Positions 34,320-42,699 of a stretch of DNA of 64,000 nucleotides are shown piece by piece (position 1 is the first letter of the stretch; every line of letters begins with the position of its first letter). The stretch is from positions 62,001-126,000 of the forward strand of contig NZ_FOYM01000004.1 of NCBI RefSeq assembly GCF_900115975.1. Reading direction: 5' to 3'. Origin of the DNA: Desulfoscipio geothermicus DSM 3669 (GTDB lineage: Bacteria > Bacillota > Desulfotomaculia > Desulfotomaculales > Desulfallaceae). The position numbers were made by a program, and so were the translations under genes. A model generated the notes under the pieces. The model did no database searches and had not been told where the DNA came from. It saw only the letters and a list, made by a program, of their open reading frames with translations.

Positions 34320-35250
34320 CTCTTTTTTCTTGCCCCCCGGTCAGCCTTAAAAAAACATCCTCCAGGCTGGGGCCGAGGGTGTTGATGGACAGGATTTCCA
34401 GGTTATGCCGGCGGGCTAAATCCACCACCGATAAAATGGCTCTGGCCGGCTGATTTGTATAAAGCCTGAATTTATCGCCCGTCTTCTTAACCTCGTTAAC
34501 CGCTTCCACGGAATACAATATATCCATTGATTGTAAAGGCGAGCTAAACGCTACTTCCAGCGATTGCAGGCTCTGCAGGGTAAGTTTTAAATTTTGCGGC
34601 CGGTCAATGGCCACGACCCGGCCCCGGTTGATGATAGCCACCCGGTCACAGAGCTGGTTGGCTTCCTCGATGTTGTGGGTGGTTAAAAAGATCGTCTGGC
34701 CCCGGGCGTTGAACTCCCGCAACAAATTACGAATCAGGTGTGTACTCTGTACATCCAGCCCGGAGGTCGGTTCGTCCAGGAACAGAGTTTGCGGGTCGTT
34801 CATCATGGCCATGCAGATTAAGAGCCGCTGCTTCATGCCCTTGGAAAAACCTTTGGCTTTAAGGTCTTTCTTCTCCAGCAAATTAAATTGCTCCAGAAGC
34901 CGGGCAGCCCGGCTTATCCGGGTCTTTTTACCAATCCCATACAGTTCGCCCATGAACATCAGGTTGTTCCAGGCCGACAAATCCACGTAAACATTGGCCA
35001 TTTCCGGGACGATGCCCATCAGCTGCTTGGCCGGGTTGGGGCAGCGCAGCAGGTCATAGCCGAAAATTTGGATGTCCCCGGCGTCCGGGGCGATGACCCC
35101 GGTGAGCATGCGCTGGGTGGTGCTTTTACCGGCCCCATTGGGCCCCAAAAAACCGAAAATCTCCCCCGGAGCCACGGAAAAAGAAACATCATCCACCGCC
35201 AGGACGGATCCATACCTTTTCACCAGATTTTGTGCCTGAATAGCTTGCAA
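34297..35250 (-). CDS. ABC exporter ATPase (DrrA/NatA-like)
   Basis: About 317 aa. Walker A is GPNGAGKST, the signature FSKGMKQRLLICMAM, Walker B TLFLDEPTSGLD, with H-loop LTTHNIEEA. A C-terminal extension of about 90 residues, ending SLEDVFLRLTG, is typical of the DrrA/NatA group of ABC-2 partners. TTG 35250 is preferred because AAGGTGGGG lies just upstream. It follows the split permease genes on the same strand at a short distance, but those have no clear relation to it. Confidence 0.85.
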   Translation of the reverse strand: MQAIQAQNLVKRYGSVLAVDDVSFSVAPGEIFGFLGPNGAGKSTTQRMLTGVIAPDAGDIQIFGYDLLRCPNPAKQLMGIVPEMANVYVDLSAWNNLMFMGELYGIGKKTRISRAARLLEQFNLLEKKDLKAKGFSKGMKQRLLICMAMMNDPQTLFLDEPTSGLDVQSTHLIRNLLREFNARGQTIFLTTHNIEEANQLCDRVAIINRGRVVAIDRPQNLKLTLQSLQSLEVAFSSPLQSMDILYSVEAVNEVKKTGDKFRLYTNQPARAILSVVDLARRHNLEILSINTLGPSLEDVFLRLTGGQEKRGAHNASC

Positions 35251-35297
35251 AAGTATCCCCACCTTGTTAACCGTAAATTTCAATTAACATTACCGGT

Positions 35298-35879
35298 TTA
35301 CACATGTTCCGCCGGGGGCACCTCGGCTTGCGGTTGCCCGGCCAGCAATTTTTCCAGCAGGTAACCCGTTATAATTATGGCGGGCAGGGTCAGAACCAGG
35401 CGGAGCAGGGCGAAGGACAGGCCCATAAACTTAATCTCCATCATTAACATAGGTATTTTGATGGTGGCCCAGGTGCCCAGGAAAATGACCGCGTTGGCCA
35501 TCCGGCAGCCTTTTTTGAGCAAAGCGTAAGCCACCGGAAACCCGGCGTACAGGGGGCCGGCCGCCGCCGTGGCCACCAGGATGGAGATGATGATACCTTT
35601 AATTCCAGACTCGGGACCCACGTGTTTTTCCACGATTTTACGCGGCACCCAAACATCCAGCAGGCCCACCAGCACAAAAATGGGCGGGATAAATAAAAGC
35701 ATCTCTATCAGGTAATCCGCCGCGCTGGTAATGGCCGACACACCCCGGTCCGGGTAGTAATACCACAGAAAGCCGTCTGCAATAACCACGAGTAGAAATA
35801 ACAGGTACTTTTTATACTTTAATTGGGGACATTCCTTGTTCAGAGGTGTGTCCCCTTTCATCTTATACTGATTTTTCAT
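35298..35879 (-). CDS. ArsP/DUF318-type permease half, with palindromic repeat inside its 5' end
   Basis: A 193-aa membrane protein with about five helices of the PF03773-like permease family (arsenic/organic-metal efflux relatives). Conserved parts are IFVLVGLLDVWVPRKIVEKHVG and LYAGFPVAYALLKKGCRMANAVIFLGTWATIK. Its ATG overlaps the stop of the preceding half-gene, so the two are coupled and together give a full-length permease. The first 20 codons include GDTPLNKECPQL, which is encoded by the GGGGACACACCT...AGGAATGTCCCC repeat. The repeat thus adds residues to the protein or reveals a later start. Substrate unknown. Confidence 0.7.
   Translation of the reverse strand: MKNQYKMKGDTPLNKECPQLKYKKYLLFLLVVIADGFLWYYYPDRGVSAITSAADYLIEMLLFIPPIFVLVGLLDVWVPRKIVEKHVGPESGIKGIIISILVATAAAGPLYAGFPVAYALLKKGCRMANAVIFLGTWATIKIPMLMMEIKFMGLSFALLRLVLTLPAIIITGYLLEKLLAGQPQAEVPPAEHV
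35825..35855. repeat. GGGGACACACCT palindrome, copy 2, within a coding sequence
   Basis: Arms GGGGACATTCCTTG and CAGAGGTGTGTCCCC, in the orientation opposite to copy 1. It lies in the N-terminal codons of the permease half-gene and keeps the frame open. Confidence 0.65.
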
Positions 35880-36352
35880 TATAAAATCGCCCCCATGATG
35901 ATGCCAATGGCCAGCGCAGTCACCAGGCCGGCCGCGTTACGCCAAATGGTAAACCGCTTGCCGAAAAGCTCTATTTCCATCGGCGCTGTGACCACGCCTA
36001 CCATCAGCACGGTGGTTAAAAAACAGGCCACCGCCGTCACGCTGGCCCCCGCGGCAATTAATGAGGCGCCCAGGGGAAAACCGATAAACGCCGGGATTAA
36101 AGTAATGGAGCCGATTAAAGAAATGACCAGGATGCCCAGCGGGCTGTCGTTGCCGAAAAAGCCGGCGATAACCTCCCGGGGCACCAGGGCCAGCATCAGG
36201 CCGATGAGGCCGATAATCCCCAGCATGCTGGGCAACAGGTTAAAAAATTGTTTTTTGGCGATCTGCAGGGCTTTGCCGGTTTTTTCCCGGTCCTTACGCC
36301 AGGAAACAATTAGAGCCACCGCCGCGAGGATAAAAAGCGCAGCATTGAACAT
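35879..36352 (-). CDS. ArsP/DUF318-type permease, other half
   Basis: A 157-aa membrane protein with about four to five helices. The segments LLPSMLGIIGLIGLMLALVPREVIAGFFG and GSITLIPAFIGFPLGASLIAAGAS are characteristic of the permease family of the next gene. Each half alone is too short, so the pair likely forms one transporter from two chains, which is common for this family in Clostridia. An adjacent direct repeat lies just upstream at 36357-36385. Confidence 0.7.
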   Translation of the reverse strand: MFNAALFILAAVALIVSWRKDREKTGKALQIAKKQFFNLLPSMLGIIGLIGLMLALVPREVIAGFFGNDSPLGILVISLIGSITLIPAFIGFPLGASLIAAGASVTAVACFLTTVLMVGVVTAPMEIELFGKRFTIWRNAAGLVTALAIGIIMGAIL

Positions 36353-36356
36353 ATCG

Positions 36357-36914
36357 TTAACCTCATTTCATTATAATGGCGTTAAATATCATAATGTCGT
36401 GGTTGAGTCCTTTTGCCACCGGGGCAAGAAGGAATTTTTGGTAACTCATTAGAATAATGTTCATTAAATATTGCTCATTGTCGCATAGATTTAACAACAC
36501 GGGGGAACATGCATGATAGAATTTCTGGGTTGGCTCGGTTTTACCTTGCTAGTAAGCACCTTGATGCCTTTTTTATTGCGCCGTTTAAAGTTTTGGCGAA
36601 AAGGGTTGACTTTTTGGGTTCGCTATCACCACCACCTGGCTCTGGCATGCCTGGCTGTATTAACCCTGCATGGCCTTGAGGCCTTAAATGGAAGGCGAGG
36701 GTGGGGATGGGGAGCCCGGGTGCATTATCAGAATGAGATTATTAGCGGGATACTTGCCTGGTTGGTACTATTGGTCGTAAGTGTGTTAGCATTGTCTGCG
36801 TTTCGGCAAATACCCTTTAAACGTAACCATTGTTGGTTGGTGGGGTTGCTGGTTCTATTAGTGCTGTACCACGTTTAGCGTTCGGTAACCTCATTTCGTT
36901 ATAAATGGCGTTTT
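36357..36914. repeat. Direct repeat flanking the small haem-protein-like gene
   Basis: TAACCTCATTTCATTATAA at about 36360-36378 recurs almost unchanged (TAACCTCATTTCGTTATAA) at about 36887-36905, each followed by ATGGCGTT. The feature spans both copies and the gene between. It suggests a short duplication or insertion event. Confidence 0.4.
36513..36878 (+). CDS. Small four-helix membrane protein, His-rich
   Basis: 121 aa with four predicted helices. The loop WVRYHHHLALACLAVLTLHGLEALNG and the histidines in VHYQNE resemble the haem-ligating pattern of cytochrome b561/ferric-reductase-like proteins, though with only four helices. A GGGGGAACATGC sequence precedes the ATG. The gene is alone, flanked by a short direct repeat. 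Redox function is an inference from the histidines. Confidence 0.5.
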   Translation: MIEFLGWLGFTLLVSTLMPFLLRRLKFWRKGLTFWVRYHHHLALACLAVLTLHGLEALNGRRGWGWGARVHYQNEIISGILAWLVLLVVSVLALSAFRQIPFKRNHCWLVGLLVLLVLYHV

Positions 36915-36993
36915 ATCCTGGGTTTAGATTTCCTTATATTCTGTCCTACTTTATTTCTATCGCATATTACTAAAAGGTTAATTGGTTAACCGG

Positions 36994-37021
36994 AAAAAGG
37001 AGAGGTTTAAGCCTCTCCTTT
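36994..37021 (-). terminator. Terminator overlapping the end of the Cys/His-rich gene
   Basis: On the minus strand AAAGGAGAGG and CCTCTCCTTT form a stem whose loop contains the stop codon, followed by TTTCC. Coding end and terminator are merged. Confidence 0.7.
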
Positions 37022-37288
37022 AAGCTCCTTGATCTTTTCTTCCACTGCCTTGGCTTCCAACTTTAAATCCTGCAGGTATTTTTCCAGCTTGACTGCTTGT
37101 TCCTCTTTACCGAAAAACTGGCGCTTAAACCCGTCGGAGCTGCAGCAGCAGCCTTCATGCCGGACCGGTTGATGATGTGAGCCACCGTGGCACCGGTTCA
37201 TGTGCTGGTGTGGGCCTTGGTGACAGGTGTTAATTTGCTGCGGGCCTCCATGACAACGGTTGAAATGATGCTTATTTCCATGACACAT
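37007..37288 (-). CDS. Cys/His-rich metal-binding-like protein (DUF5320-like)
   Basis: 93 aa. The N-terminal half is a repeated Cys/His pattern: RCHGGPQQINTCHQG, then RCHGGSHH and EGCCCSSDG. The C-terminal half is a coiled-coil helix (AVKLEKYLQDLKLEAKAVEEKIKEL). This two-part build matches small DUF5320-type proteins found beside NifX/NifB-like and PadR genes in anaerobes. It probably binds metal or an iron-sulfur precursor. Two PadR genes with metal-like features follow, supporting a metal-linked cluster. Confidence 0.6.
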   Translation of the reverse strand: MCHGNKHHFNRCHGGPQQINTCHQGPHQHMNRCHGGSHHQPVRHEGCCCSSDGFKRQFFGKEEQAVKLEKYLQDLKLEAKAVEEKIKELKGEA

Positions 37289-37397
37289 GTTCCAACTCTC
37301 CTTTCAAAATAATTTACTTTTACAGCAAAGTGCATATAGCCATATTTATGGCAAACGCAAGGTATCATATTTTTAAAAGCGCGCGCTAGGGGTTTAT

Positions 37398-37820
37398 TCA
37401 GGGCTCGCCTTTCTTATTCGTTGGTTCCTGGAACTGGCTTTGATACTGCTCCAAAAACTTTTCCAGCCGCTGCTTGTTAAAATTGATGGTGACCGCCCAG
37501 GCATGAAGAATTTCCTCCCCTTCGGCGGTGATTTCATACAATCTTTTGGCCGGGCCGCCTTGCTCCGTTTCCCACCGCGAACGCACCAGCCTTTCGTCCT
37601 CCATTTTGCGCAGATGGCGGTAGGTTGTCCCGGGGTCAATTTCACTGCTGGCGAAACCAAACTCCTCCAGTTGCTGCATCAGTTCATAACCGTGAGTGGA
37701 CTGGCGGTGCAGCAGTAATAGCAGGCAGGGCTGCATAAACCGCCCCATTTGCATACCCGCGCAGCGGCAGCTGCCTTTGTGATGGCTACCGTGATCCTGG
37801 CACAAAATCAAAACCCCCAT
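37398..37820 (-). CDS. PadR-family regulator with N-terminal Cys/His extension
   Basis: 140 aa. The PadR winged helix (residues about 28-110) has the motifs LLLLHRQSTHGYELMQQL and EIDPGTTYRHLRKMEDERLV. A 25-residue N-terminal extension reads LCQDHGSHHKGSCRCAG, with four cysteines and histidines that could bind metal. A C-terminal helix allows dimerisation. No clear ribosome-binding site precedes the ATG, so translation may start without a leader or further in. It lies next to the Cys/His-rich protein and divergent from a second PadR unit; metal-responsive repression is an inference. Confidence 0.72.
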   Translation of the reverse strand: MGVLILCQDHGSHHKGSCRCAGMQMGRFMQPCLLLLLHRQSTHGYELMQQLEEFGFASSEIDPGTTYRHLRKMEDERLVRSRWETEQGGPAKRLYEITAEGEEILHAWAVTINFNKQRLEKFLEQYQSQFQEPTNKKGEP

Positions 37821-38018
37821 ATATGGATATTGCCTATATAGAATATTATCATAGGTTCATTAAGCTGGCAATAATTAAAACCAGATGGCTGGTAATTAAA
37901 TATTGTAAAACTACAGAAAAAATGCTATTATATTTGCAACAACGTTAAGTGCATGATGCACATAGGTTTAAGTAAGCCTGAAATGACCGTAAAATTCTTT
38001 ACATTTGGAGGGATGACA

Positions 38019-38243
38019 ATGGAAAGGATGATCATCCAGCTTAATCAAAAATGTCCTGCTGCTAGTTTGCCCAACATCAAGGATATCCTTCGCTGTAAAC
38101 CGGGACTACGTTTAAGCAGTTTTGATGTAACAGCCAGGCGGGTTATGATTTCATTTAATCCTACCTGTATTGATGCGGATACGATAATGGAAGCCTTACT
38201 GCAAAAGGGCTATGATATTGACTATTTCTGCAACGTCGCTTGA
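38019..38243 (+). CDS. Small HMA-like protein without CxxC
   Basis: About 74 aa with the ferredoxin-like pattern of heavy-metal-associated domains: VTARRVMISFNPTCIDADTIMEALLQKGYDID is the second half. The usual MxCxxC metal loop is missing; cysteines sit at NQKCPAA and ILRCKPG instead. ATG 38019 follows GGAGG at good spacing. Its stop overlaps the ATG region of the next PadR gene by four bases, so the two are translated together. It may act as a sensor or chaperone partner for the regulator. Confidence 0.5.
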   Translation: MERMIIQLNQKCPAASLPNIKDILRCKPGLRLSSFDVTARRVMISFNPTCIDADTIMEALLQKGYDIDYFCNVA

Positions 38244-38638
38244 ACGGGGAGGTAAAAATGGCCGCGGGAAAAACTGAAAATGGCGCTGGTGTTTCTCTGG
38301 ACAGAATGATCCAGCCCATGCTTCTTTTGCTTATTTTAAAAAAACCGACCCACGGTTATGAACTTATCCAAAGTTTTAATGCTTTGCACGAAGGTGAAAT
38401 AGTGGAGCCGGGCACTATTTACCGGAACCTACGGCGCATGGAAAAGGAAGGGTTTGTCTTATCCAGCTGGGAGGCTGCCGAGTCCGGGCCGGCCCGGAGA
38501 AAGTATGCCATCACCGGAGAAGGGATTAAAGCCTTGCAAGAAGCTATGCTGAAACTGAAGCAACAAAAGAGACAAATTGAAGATTTCTTGACGGAATATG
38601 ATATTCTAGCGACAAGGGGGAGCATTAATGAAAACTGA
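38240..38638 (+). CDS. PadR-family transcriptional regulator
   Basis: About 132 aa; ATG 38258 after GGGGAGG is an alternative start to 38240. The winged helix has LLLLILKKPTHGYELIQSF and EPGTIYRNLRRMEKEGFV, close to the other PadR at 37.4 kb but without its Cys/His extension. A C-terminal helix (EAMLKLKQQKRQIEDFL) would mediate dimerisation. The gene overlaps the following ModA-like gene by 11 bases. Control of that three-gene unit, including itself, is likely. Confidence 0.8.
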   Translation: MNGEVKMAAGKTENGAGVSLDRMIQPMLLLLILKKPTHGYELIQSFNALHEGEIVEPGTIYRNLRRMEKEGFVLSSWEAAESGPARRKYAITGEGIKALQEAMLKLKQQKRQIEDFLTEYDILATRGSINEN

Positions 38639-39440
38639 CCCAAACGCGCTGAAAATCCTGCATGCCGGCGCGCTCAGAAAGCCCATCAAAGAGTGCATCC
38701 ATATCCTTTGGGAAAAATACCCGAATTTAAAAGTGGAGCTTGATTACGCTGGCTCACGGGCTTGCGCCAAAGCCGTGGCGGAAGGCAAAATTGTGGATGT
38801 AATTGCCCTGGCGGATTACCAGGTGTTTAACGATCTTTTAATCCCCCGGTTTGTGGACACCTCCTTTGTTTTTGCCACCGACCAAATGGTGCTGGCCTTT
38901 GATGAATTTTCCACGGATAGGAACAAAATTAACGAGCAAAACTGGATGGATGTGCTGCTGGGCAATCCCACCATTAAATACGCGCGTTCCGATCACCCTT
39001 GCGGTTACCGCACTTTGATACTCTGGCAGCTGGCGGAACAATATTACCACAGGCCCGGTTTGTACCAGGCGCTGGAAAACGGCTGGAGCAACTTATACCC
39101 CAAATCCCTCGACCTGGCCATGGCCTTGATGGAAGGCAAAATTGACTACGGTTTTGAGTACTTGTCCGTGGCCAAGCAAATGAATTTGCCATATATCCAG
39201 TTCCCGCCCGAGATAAATCTGAGCGACCCCCGCTTTGCGGATCATTACGCCCGGGCCAAGGTAACCATTGAGGGTAATTACCCCGGCCTGGAAACTGTAA
39301 TCGTAGGCGCTCCCATTGAATTCGCCGTGGCCATACCCAAAAATTCCAATCAAAAGGAACTGGCGCAGGAATTTATTGAAATCCTTACGGGACCCCGGGG
39401 AGAGGAGATATTGGAAGAGAACGGGCTAATTCCCTGTTAG
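38628..39440 (+). CDS. ModA/WtpA-like oxyanion-binding protein without signal peptide
   Basis: 270 aa with the periplasmic-binding-protein fold of ModA/WtpA-type proteins. The opening LKILHAGALRKPIKECIHI, the segment YAGSRACAKAVAEGKIVDV and ARSDHPCGYRTLILWQLAE match this group, as does GAPIEFAVAIPKNSNQKELAQEFIEIL. There is no signal peptide or lipobox, so it stays in the cytoplasm. It is coupled to a PadR regulator instead of a permease. A role as intracellular molybdate/tungstate reservoir or sensor is possible. Missing transporter genes make a transport role unlikely. Confidence 0.65.
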   Translation: MKTDPNALKILHAGALRKPIKECIHILWEKYPNLKVELDYAGSRACAKAVAEGKIVDVIALADYQVFNDLLIPRFVDTSFVFATDQMVLAFDEFSTDRNKINEQNWMDVLLGNPTIKYARSDHPCGYRTLILWQLAEQYYHRPGLYQALENGWSNLYPKSLDLAMALMEGKIDYGFEYLSVAKQMNLPYIQFPPEINLSDPRFADHYARAKVTIEGNYPGLETVIVGAPIEFAVAIPKNSNQKELAQEFIEILTGPRGEEILEENGLIPC

Positions 39441-39455
39441 GGAAGTGATTTTTAG

Positions 39456-39641
39456 ATGGTTTACTATAATGTAAAGGAAAAAAAACTGGATAAACGGATA
39501 GAAACATATGAAAAACAAATATCCTGGAACCTAATATTGATCTTTCTGGTTAGCTCGGTGTTGATCTACCAGCTTATATTTAACTGCATTTTTGCGCCCC
39601 AAATATATAACCTGGCATTGGGGGATATACCTGCAATATGA
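39456..39641 (+). CDS. Small single-helix membrane protein
   Basis: 61 aa with a charged N-terminal half (KEKKLDKRIETYEKQ) and one strong membrane helix (WNLILIFLVSSVLIYQLIF). A GGAAGTGA site lies 12 bases before the ATG. It follows the ModA-like gene by 15 bases, so it may be in its transcript. Not recognised. Confidence 0.45.
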   Translation: MVYYNVKEKKLDKRIETYEKQISWNLILIFLVSSVLIYQLIFNCIFAPQIYNLALGDIPAI

Positions 39642-39900
39642 GGAAACCAAAAAAGGCACAAACCCGGGCGCAAGCAGCCAGGAGCCTAAAGTTATTATAT
39701 GGCGGGAAAAAAAGGGAGACGTAACCAGGTCTGTAAACGATGTACCTACTATATGCGGTGTTCAGCTGCCGCAATTCTGTTTTATCGCTATTATTGCGGC
39801 TTTAGGTCTGGGAATGTATAACATCAGGGCATTGCTTTTAAAGGAATTCGTCCTTAAGTTAAAAGACGACCTGCTCAACCAGGGCGACGGGAGGGGTTAA
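39592..39900 (+). CDS. Possible membrane protein of up to 102 aa with unclear start
   Basis: The frame carries VIIWREKKGDVTRSVNDVPT and then one membrane helix (CFIAIIAALGLGMYNIRALLL). TTG 39592 is the furthest start but has no ribosome-binding site and overlaps the previous gene. The true beginning may lie inside, or the two frames may once have been one gene. The end lies two bases before the JAMM-protein start. I do not recognise it. Confidence 0.35.
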   Translation: MRPKYITWHWGIYLQYEETKKGTNPGASSQEPKVIIWREKKGDVTRSVNDVPTICGVQLPQFCFIAIIAALGLGMYNIRALLLKEFVLKLKDDLLNQGDGRG

Positions 39901-39902
39901 GA

Positions 39903-40667
39903 ATGACCGCCGTGAACTGCGCCTTTATGCCGAGGGATATATTCAGTATTGTCCAAGTGCAAGATATCGCCACCCAAGAACAAGAACGGGCGGTTTTAAT
40001 TTTTGGTGGGAGTGAGGGTAAGGTGTCAGTATTGTGCGGACAAAGCTGCAGCGATACCTGGGCCATTATACCGCCCGTCAACAAGATCATCGAGTGGGTC
40101 AGTGAAACCAAGACTTATTTCCGGGAAGCCATAGTGGTACATAACCACCCGCATCTACCCTGGCATGGAGAAATTATCCCTTCCGATGATGATATAGCCG
40201 CCACCGAATTTTTAAAATGGCAGCTGGCCTTACTGGGTATCACACTGCATGACCATATAATTATTTCCGGAAATAAAAAACGATCTTTATTGGAAATGAA
40301 CCTGTACCATAACGGTCCGCTAAAAACCAGCGGTTTTGAGATCAAGCGTTTCCTTTATTGCTTTTTGGTGCAGGTGTCACTTGTACTGGAACATCACCCG
40401 GTCGTAGATACCATAATAAACCTCTTGGAAAAAAATTTGGATATGATTAGAAACTATTATGAAAAACCTTGGTATTTACGGGTCTTTACGCCAAAACCTG
40501 ATGACGGTGGATTTAAGTCCGAACTGGCCGGGCTTAAAACTTCGGATAATTTGCTTAGCCGGCTTGTGGATGCTTTAATTCAGCTCGAAGGTGACCGAAA
40601 CTTTAAAATTCAACCGGAAAAGGTTATTCCTTATGGAATAGAGCTGTGGAAAAGAATAATTAAATAG
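39903..40667 (+). CDS. JAMM/JAB-domain protein (RadC/Mov34-like)
   Basis: 254 aa. Residues about 75-125 carry a JAMM metallopeptidase-like motif, VVHNHPHLPWHGEIIPSDDDI, with HxHP followed by S-x-x-D, as in RadC-type JAB domains. The C-terminal 110 residues, rich in hydrophobic and charged helices, match nothing I know. The spacing between the histidines and the serine is longer than in standard RadC (about 11 versus 7 residues), so zinc binding is likely but activity is unsure. It is the last gene of the run beginning with the PadR gene. Confidence 0.6.
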   Translation: MTAVNCAFMPRDIFSIVQVQDIATQEQERAVLIFGGSEGKVSVLCGQSCSDTWAIIPPVNKIIEWVSETKTYFREAIVVHNHPHLPWHGEIIPSDDDIAATEFLKWQLALLGITLHDHIIISGNKKRSLLEMNLYHNGPLKTSGFEIKRFLYCFLVQVSLVLEHHPVVDTIINLLEKNLDMIRNYYEKPWYLRVFTPKPDDGGFKSELAGLKTSDNLLSRLVDALIQLEGDRNFKIQPEKVIPYGIELWKRIIK

Positions 40668-40781
40668 GAGTATAACCGGTCACTGATCATTAAACAAGCG
40701 GGCCCACAGGGGTGTGGCGTTGCTTGCAACGCTAGTATATACAAGGCTGTTTTTACATTATTTAAAGAGGAGTGGATATAA

Positions 40782-41750
40782 TTGTTTTTTCCTGTTTCCG
40801 GTGTGGAGATTAACCCGTTAATTCCTCCGCTGGTGGCGTTTATTGTCTCGTCAATTACCGCCTCCGCCGGAGTGTCCGGCGCATTTTTACTGCTGCCTTT
40901 TCAGGTTAGCGTGCTGCACTATACCAGCCCTTCGGTCAGCCCGACCAACTTGATTTATAATATCGTGGCCATTCCGGGCGGCCTTTATAGGTTTATTAGA
41001 GAGGGGCGCATGGCTTGGCCGCTGACCTGGGTGGTGTCTATCGGTACTTTGCCGGGGGTTTTCTTAGGTTCATGGGTGAGGATAGAGTATTTGCCCGACC
41101 CCCGTTCGTTTAAATTATTTATGGGCGGCGTATTACTGTATCTCGGGTTAAAAATTGTTACCGAATTTACCAGCGGCTCAAAAAAACAAAAGGCGCAAAA
41201 TAAAGCGCTGGAGCAAAAGTTTAAAGAACGGGTGGCTAAGATTAAGGCGGAGAGCAACAAAAAAATAGCCGCCGGGTTGCCGACAGACGCTGTTGTAAAA
41301 ACCAAAAGCTTTTCTTTGACCAGGATAGAATATGAATTCTGGGGTGAAACTTATTCTTTCAGCACCATAACCATTTTTACGCTGGCGCTGGCGGTGGGAT
41401 TGATCGGCGGCATTTACGGTATCGGCGGCGGCGCTATCATCGCTCCCTTTTGCGTTTCCATCCTTGGTCTGCCCGTTTACACCGTGGCCGGGGCGGCCCT
41501 GGCCGGGACGTTCCTTACCTCCATAGCGGGAGTCATATTTTATTCCATTCTAGCGATGACCGCCGTGGGCGCGTCCACCAACGTGGCCCCCGACTGGGCG
41601 CTGGGCGCGCTGTTCGGAGTTGGCGGCCTGCTGGGGACATACTGCGGCGCGTATATTCAAAAGTATCTCAAGGAGAACATTGTAAAAGCCATTATGGCAG
41701 CATTGATTCTTTTCCTGGCGTTGCGCTATGTTATACAGTTTTTTCTTTAA
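40782..41750 (+). CDS. TauE/SafE-family sulfite/organosulfonate exporter
   Basis: A 322-aa membrane protein with eight helices and the duplicated TauE motifs SSITASAGVSGAFLLLPFQ near the N-terminus and GLIGGIYGIGGGAIIAPFCV in the second half. A charged cytoplasmic loop of about 60 residues separates the halves. The family moves sulfite, sulfoacetate or similar anions across the membrane. A TTG start follows GAGGAG. The gene stands alone. A sulfite or sulfur-compound export role suits a sulfur-metabolising anaerobe. Confidence 0.85.
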   Translation: MFFPVSGVEINPLIPPLVAFIVSSITASAGVSGAFLLLPFQVSVLHYTSPSVSPTNLIYNIVAIPGGLYRFIREGRMAWPLTWVVSIGTLPGVFLGSWVRIEYLPDPRSFKLFMGGVLLYLGLKIVTEFTSGSKKQKAQNKALEQKFKERVAKIKAESNKKIAAGLPTDAVVKTKSFSLTRIEYEFWGETYSFSTITIFTLALAVGLIGGIYGIGGGAIIAPFCVSILGLPVYTVAGAALAGTFLTSIAGVIFYSILAMTAVGASTNVAPDWALGALFGVGGLLGTYCGAYIQKYLKENIVKAIMAALILFLALRYVIQFFL

Positions 41751-41821
41751 TTGATAGTGGCTATGGTCAAGATTCAAATTTTTTAAAGAGAGTAATTTTA
41801 ACGTGGCTAAATAGCTTTAAA

Positions 41822-41845
41822 GATCAGGGTTACGATCAGGGTTAC
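41822..41845 (+). repeat. Twelve-base tandem repeat
   Basis: GATCAGGGTTAC occurs twice in direct succession, in the gap after the TauE gene. Two copies only. Confidence 0.6.
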
Positions 41846-41926
41846 ATTTTTTTTACTTTCCTACTTATAATGGTATTTAAATGCTTAAAAAGCATATATG
41901 GCAATATCTTATTAATGAAAATTATA

Positions 41927-42244
41927 CTAAACCCCCAATGCTTCCATGATCCCCTGCAGTGGCTCCAGCAGGTCTTCTTTTCCCGGTTCCCAAATCGGCG
42001 GGCAGTCCTTTAATTGTTTTTCTCCCATAACCAACTTGGCGGCAAAGGCCAGGCAGGTGGGCTCGCCGCACAACCGGCAGCCGGACTTTTTAGGCAGCCA
42101 GCCGTATATCTCCAAAGGGGTGGGTTTGGCCCTTCTTTCGTACATGGGCTTAATTTTGTCCTTGTTGGCGTAAGTGTCATTAATCAAGTTTTTTACCCAG
42201 TCGGTCAGCTCGTAAGCATCTGTGCTACTGAGCGCTTTAGCCAC
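41927..42244 (-). pseudogene. 5'-truncated (4Fe-4S)-domain protein
   Basis: The remaining 105 codons hold ALSSTDAYELTDWVKNLI and an FeS domain, SGCRLCGEPTCLAFAAKL with a further Cys in LKDCPP (the CxxC-x4-C-x16-C pattern of PF04060). The frame continues upstream of GTG 42244 with QVEQRLLTLYPLELA up to about 42277, where transposase sequence begins. No start codon with a ribosome-binding site exists, so the N-terminal part was removed by the insertion. The intact family may couple to corrinoid or hydrogenase systems; function unknown. Confidence 0.65.
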
Positions 42245-42279
42245 GGCCAGTTCTAGGGGGTAAAGGGTAAGCAGCCTCT

Positions 42280-42686
42280 GTTCTACTTGCCGGAAGAAGA
42301 AGTGATCCGTATTTACGGCCTGCGCTGGGATATTGAAGTTTATTTTAAGGTTTGTAAGTCTTTTTTACGACTGGCCAAAGAATTTCAATCGCGTAGTTAT
42401 GATGCCATGTTTGCACATATAACAATTGTAACCATACGTTATATAATGTTAGCCGTTGAAAACCGGGAGCAAGTCGATAACCGGGCTTACGGGGGTATCT
42501 TTTATCAATTTTGAAGTGGCCGATATGGATTTTTCGCAAGCTTTGCTTTATTTGTTGGATTTATTTAAACAAACTCTTCGGGAAAATCTGTTTTTGTCTG
42601 ATGCCATGATTGACCAAATCTTAACACGCTTTTTAGAAAAATTACCCAGTTTTATTAAACTGCGTTTATGTTTTCAAGCAGCATAA
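42280..42686 (+). pseudogene. IS4-family transposase C-terminal remnant
   Basis: The segments GLRWDIEVYFKVCKSFLRLAKE and RSYDAMFAHITIVTIRYIML are the C-terminal signature of IS4-type DDE transposases (the YREK region, here reading EVYFKVCK). A frameshift near 42500 separates FYQF from EVADMDFSQALLYLLDLF, and the frame ends LRLCFQAA. The first three-quarters of the gene are gone. Genes on both sides are truncated at its borders, so the insertion and later deletion damaged them. Confidence 0.75.
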
Positions 42687-42699
42687 ATCTGCTTTTTTG

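Noticed and set aside
40718-40733. GCGTTGC/GCAACGC hairpin as terminator of the JAMM-protein gene
   Set aside because: The stem is clear but has no T-tract after it, so its role remains open.
41822-41845. CRISPR-like repeat
   Set aside because: Only two adjacent 12-base units without spacers; no array and no cas gene in the window.
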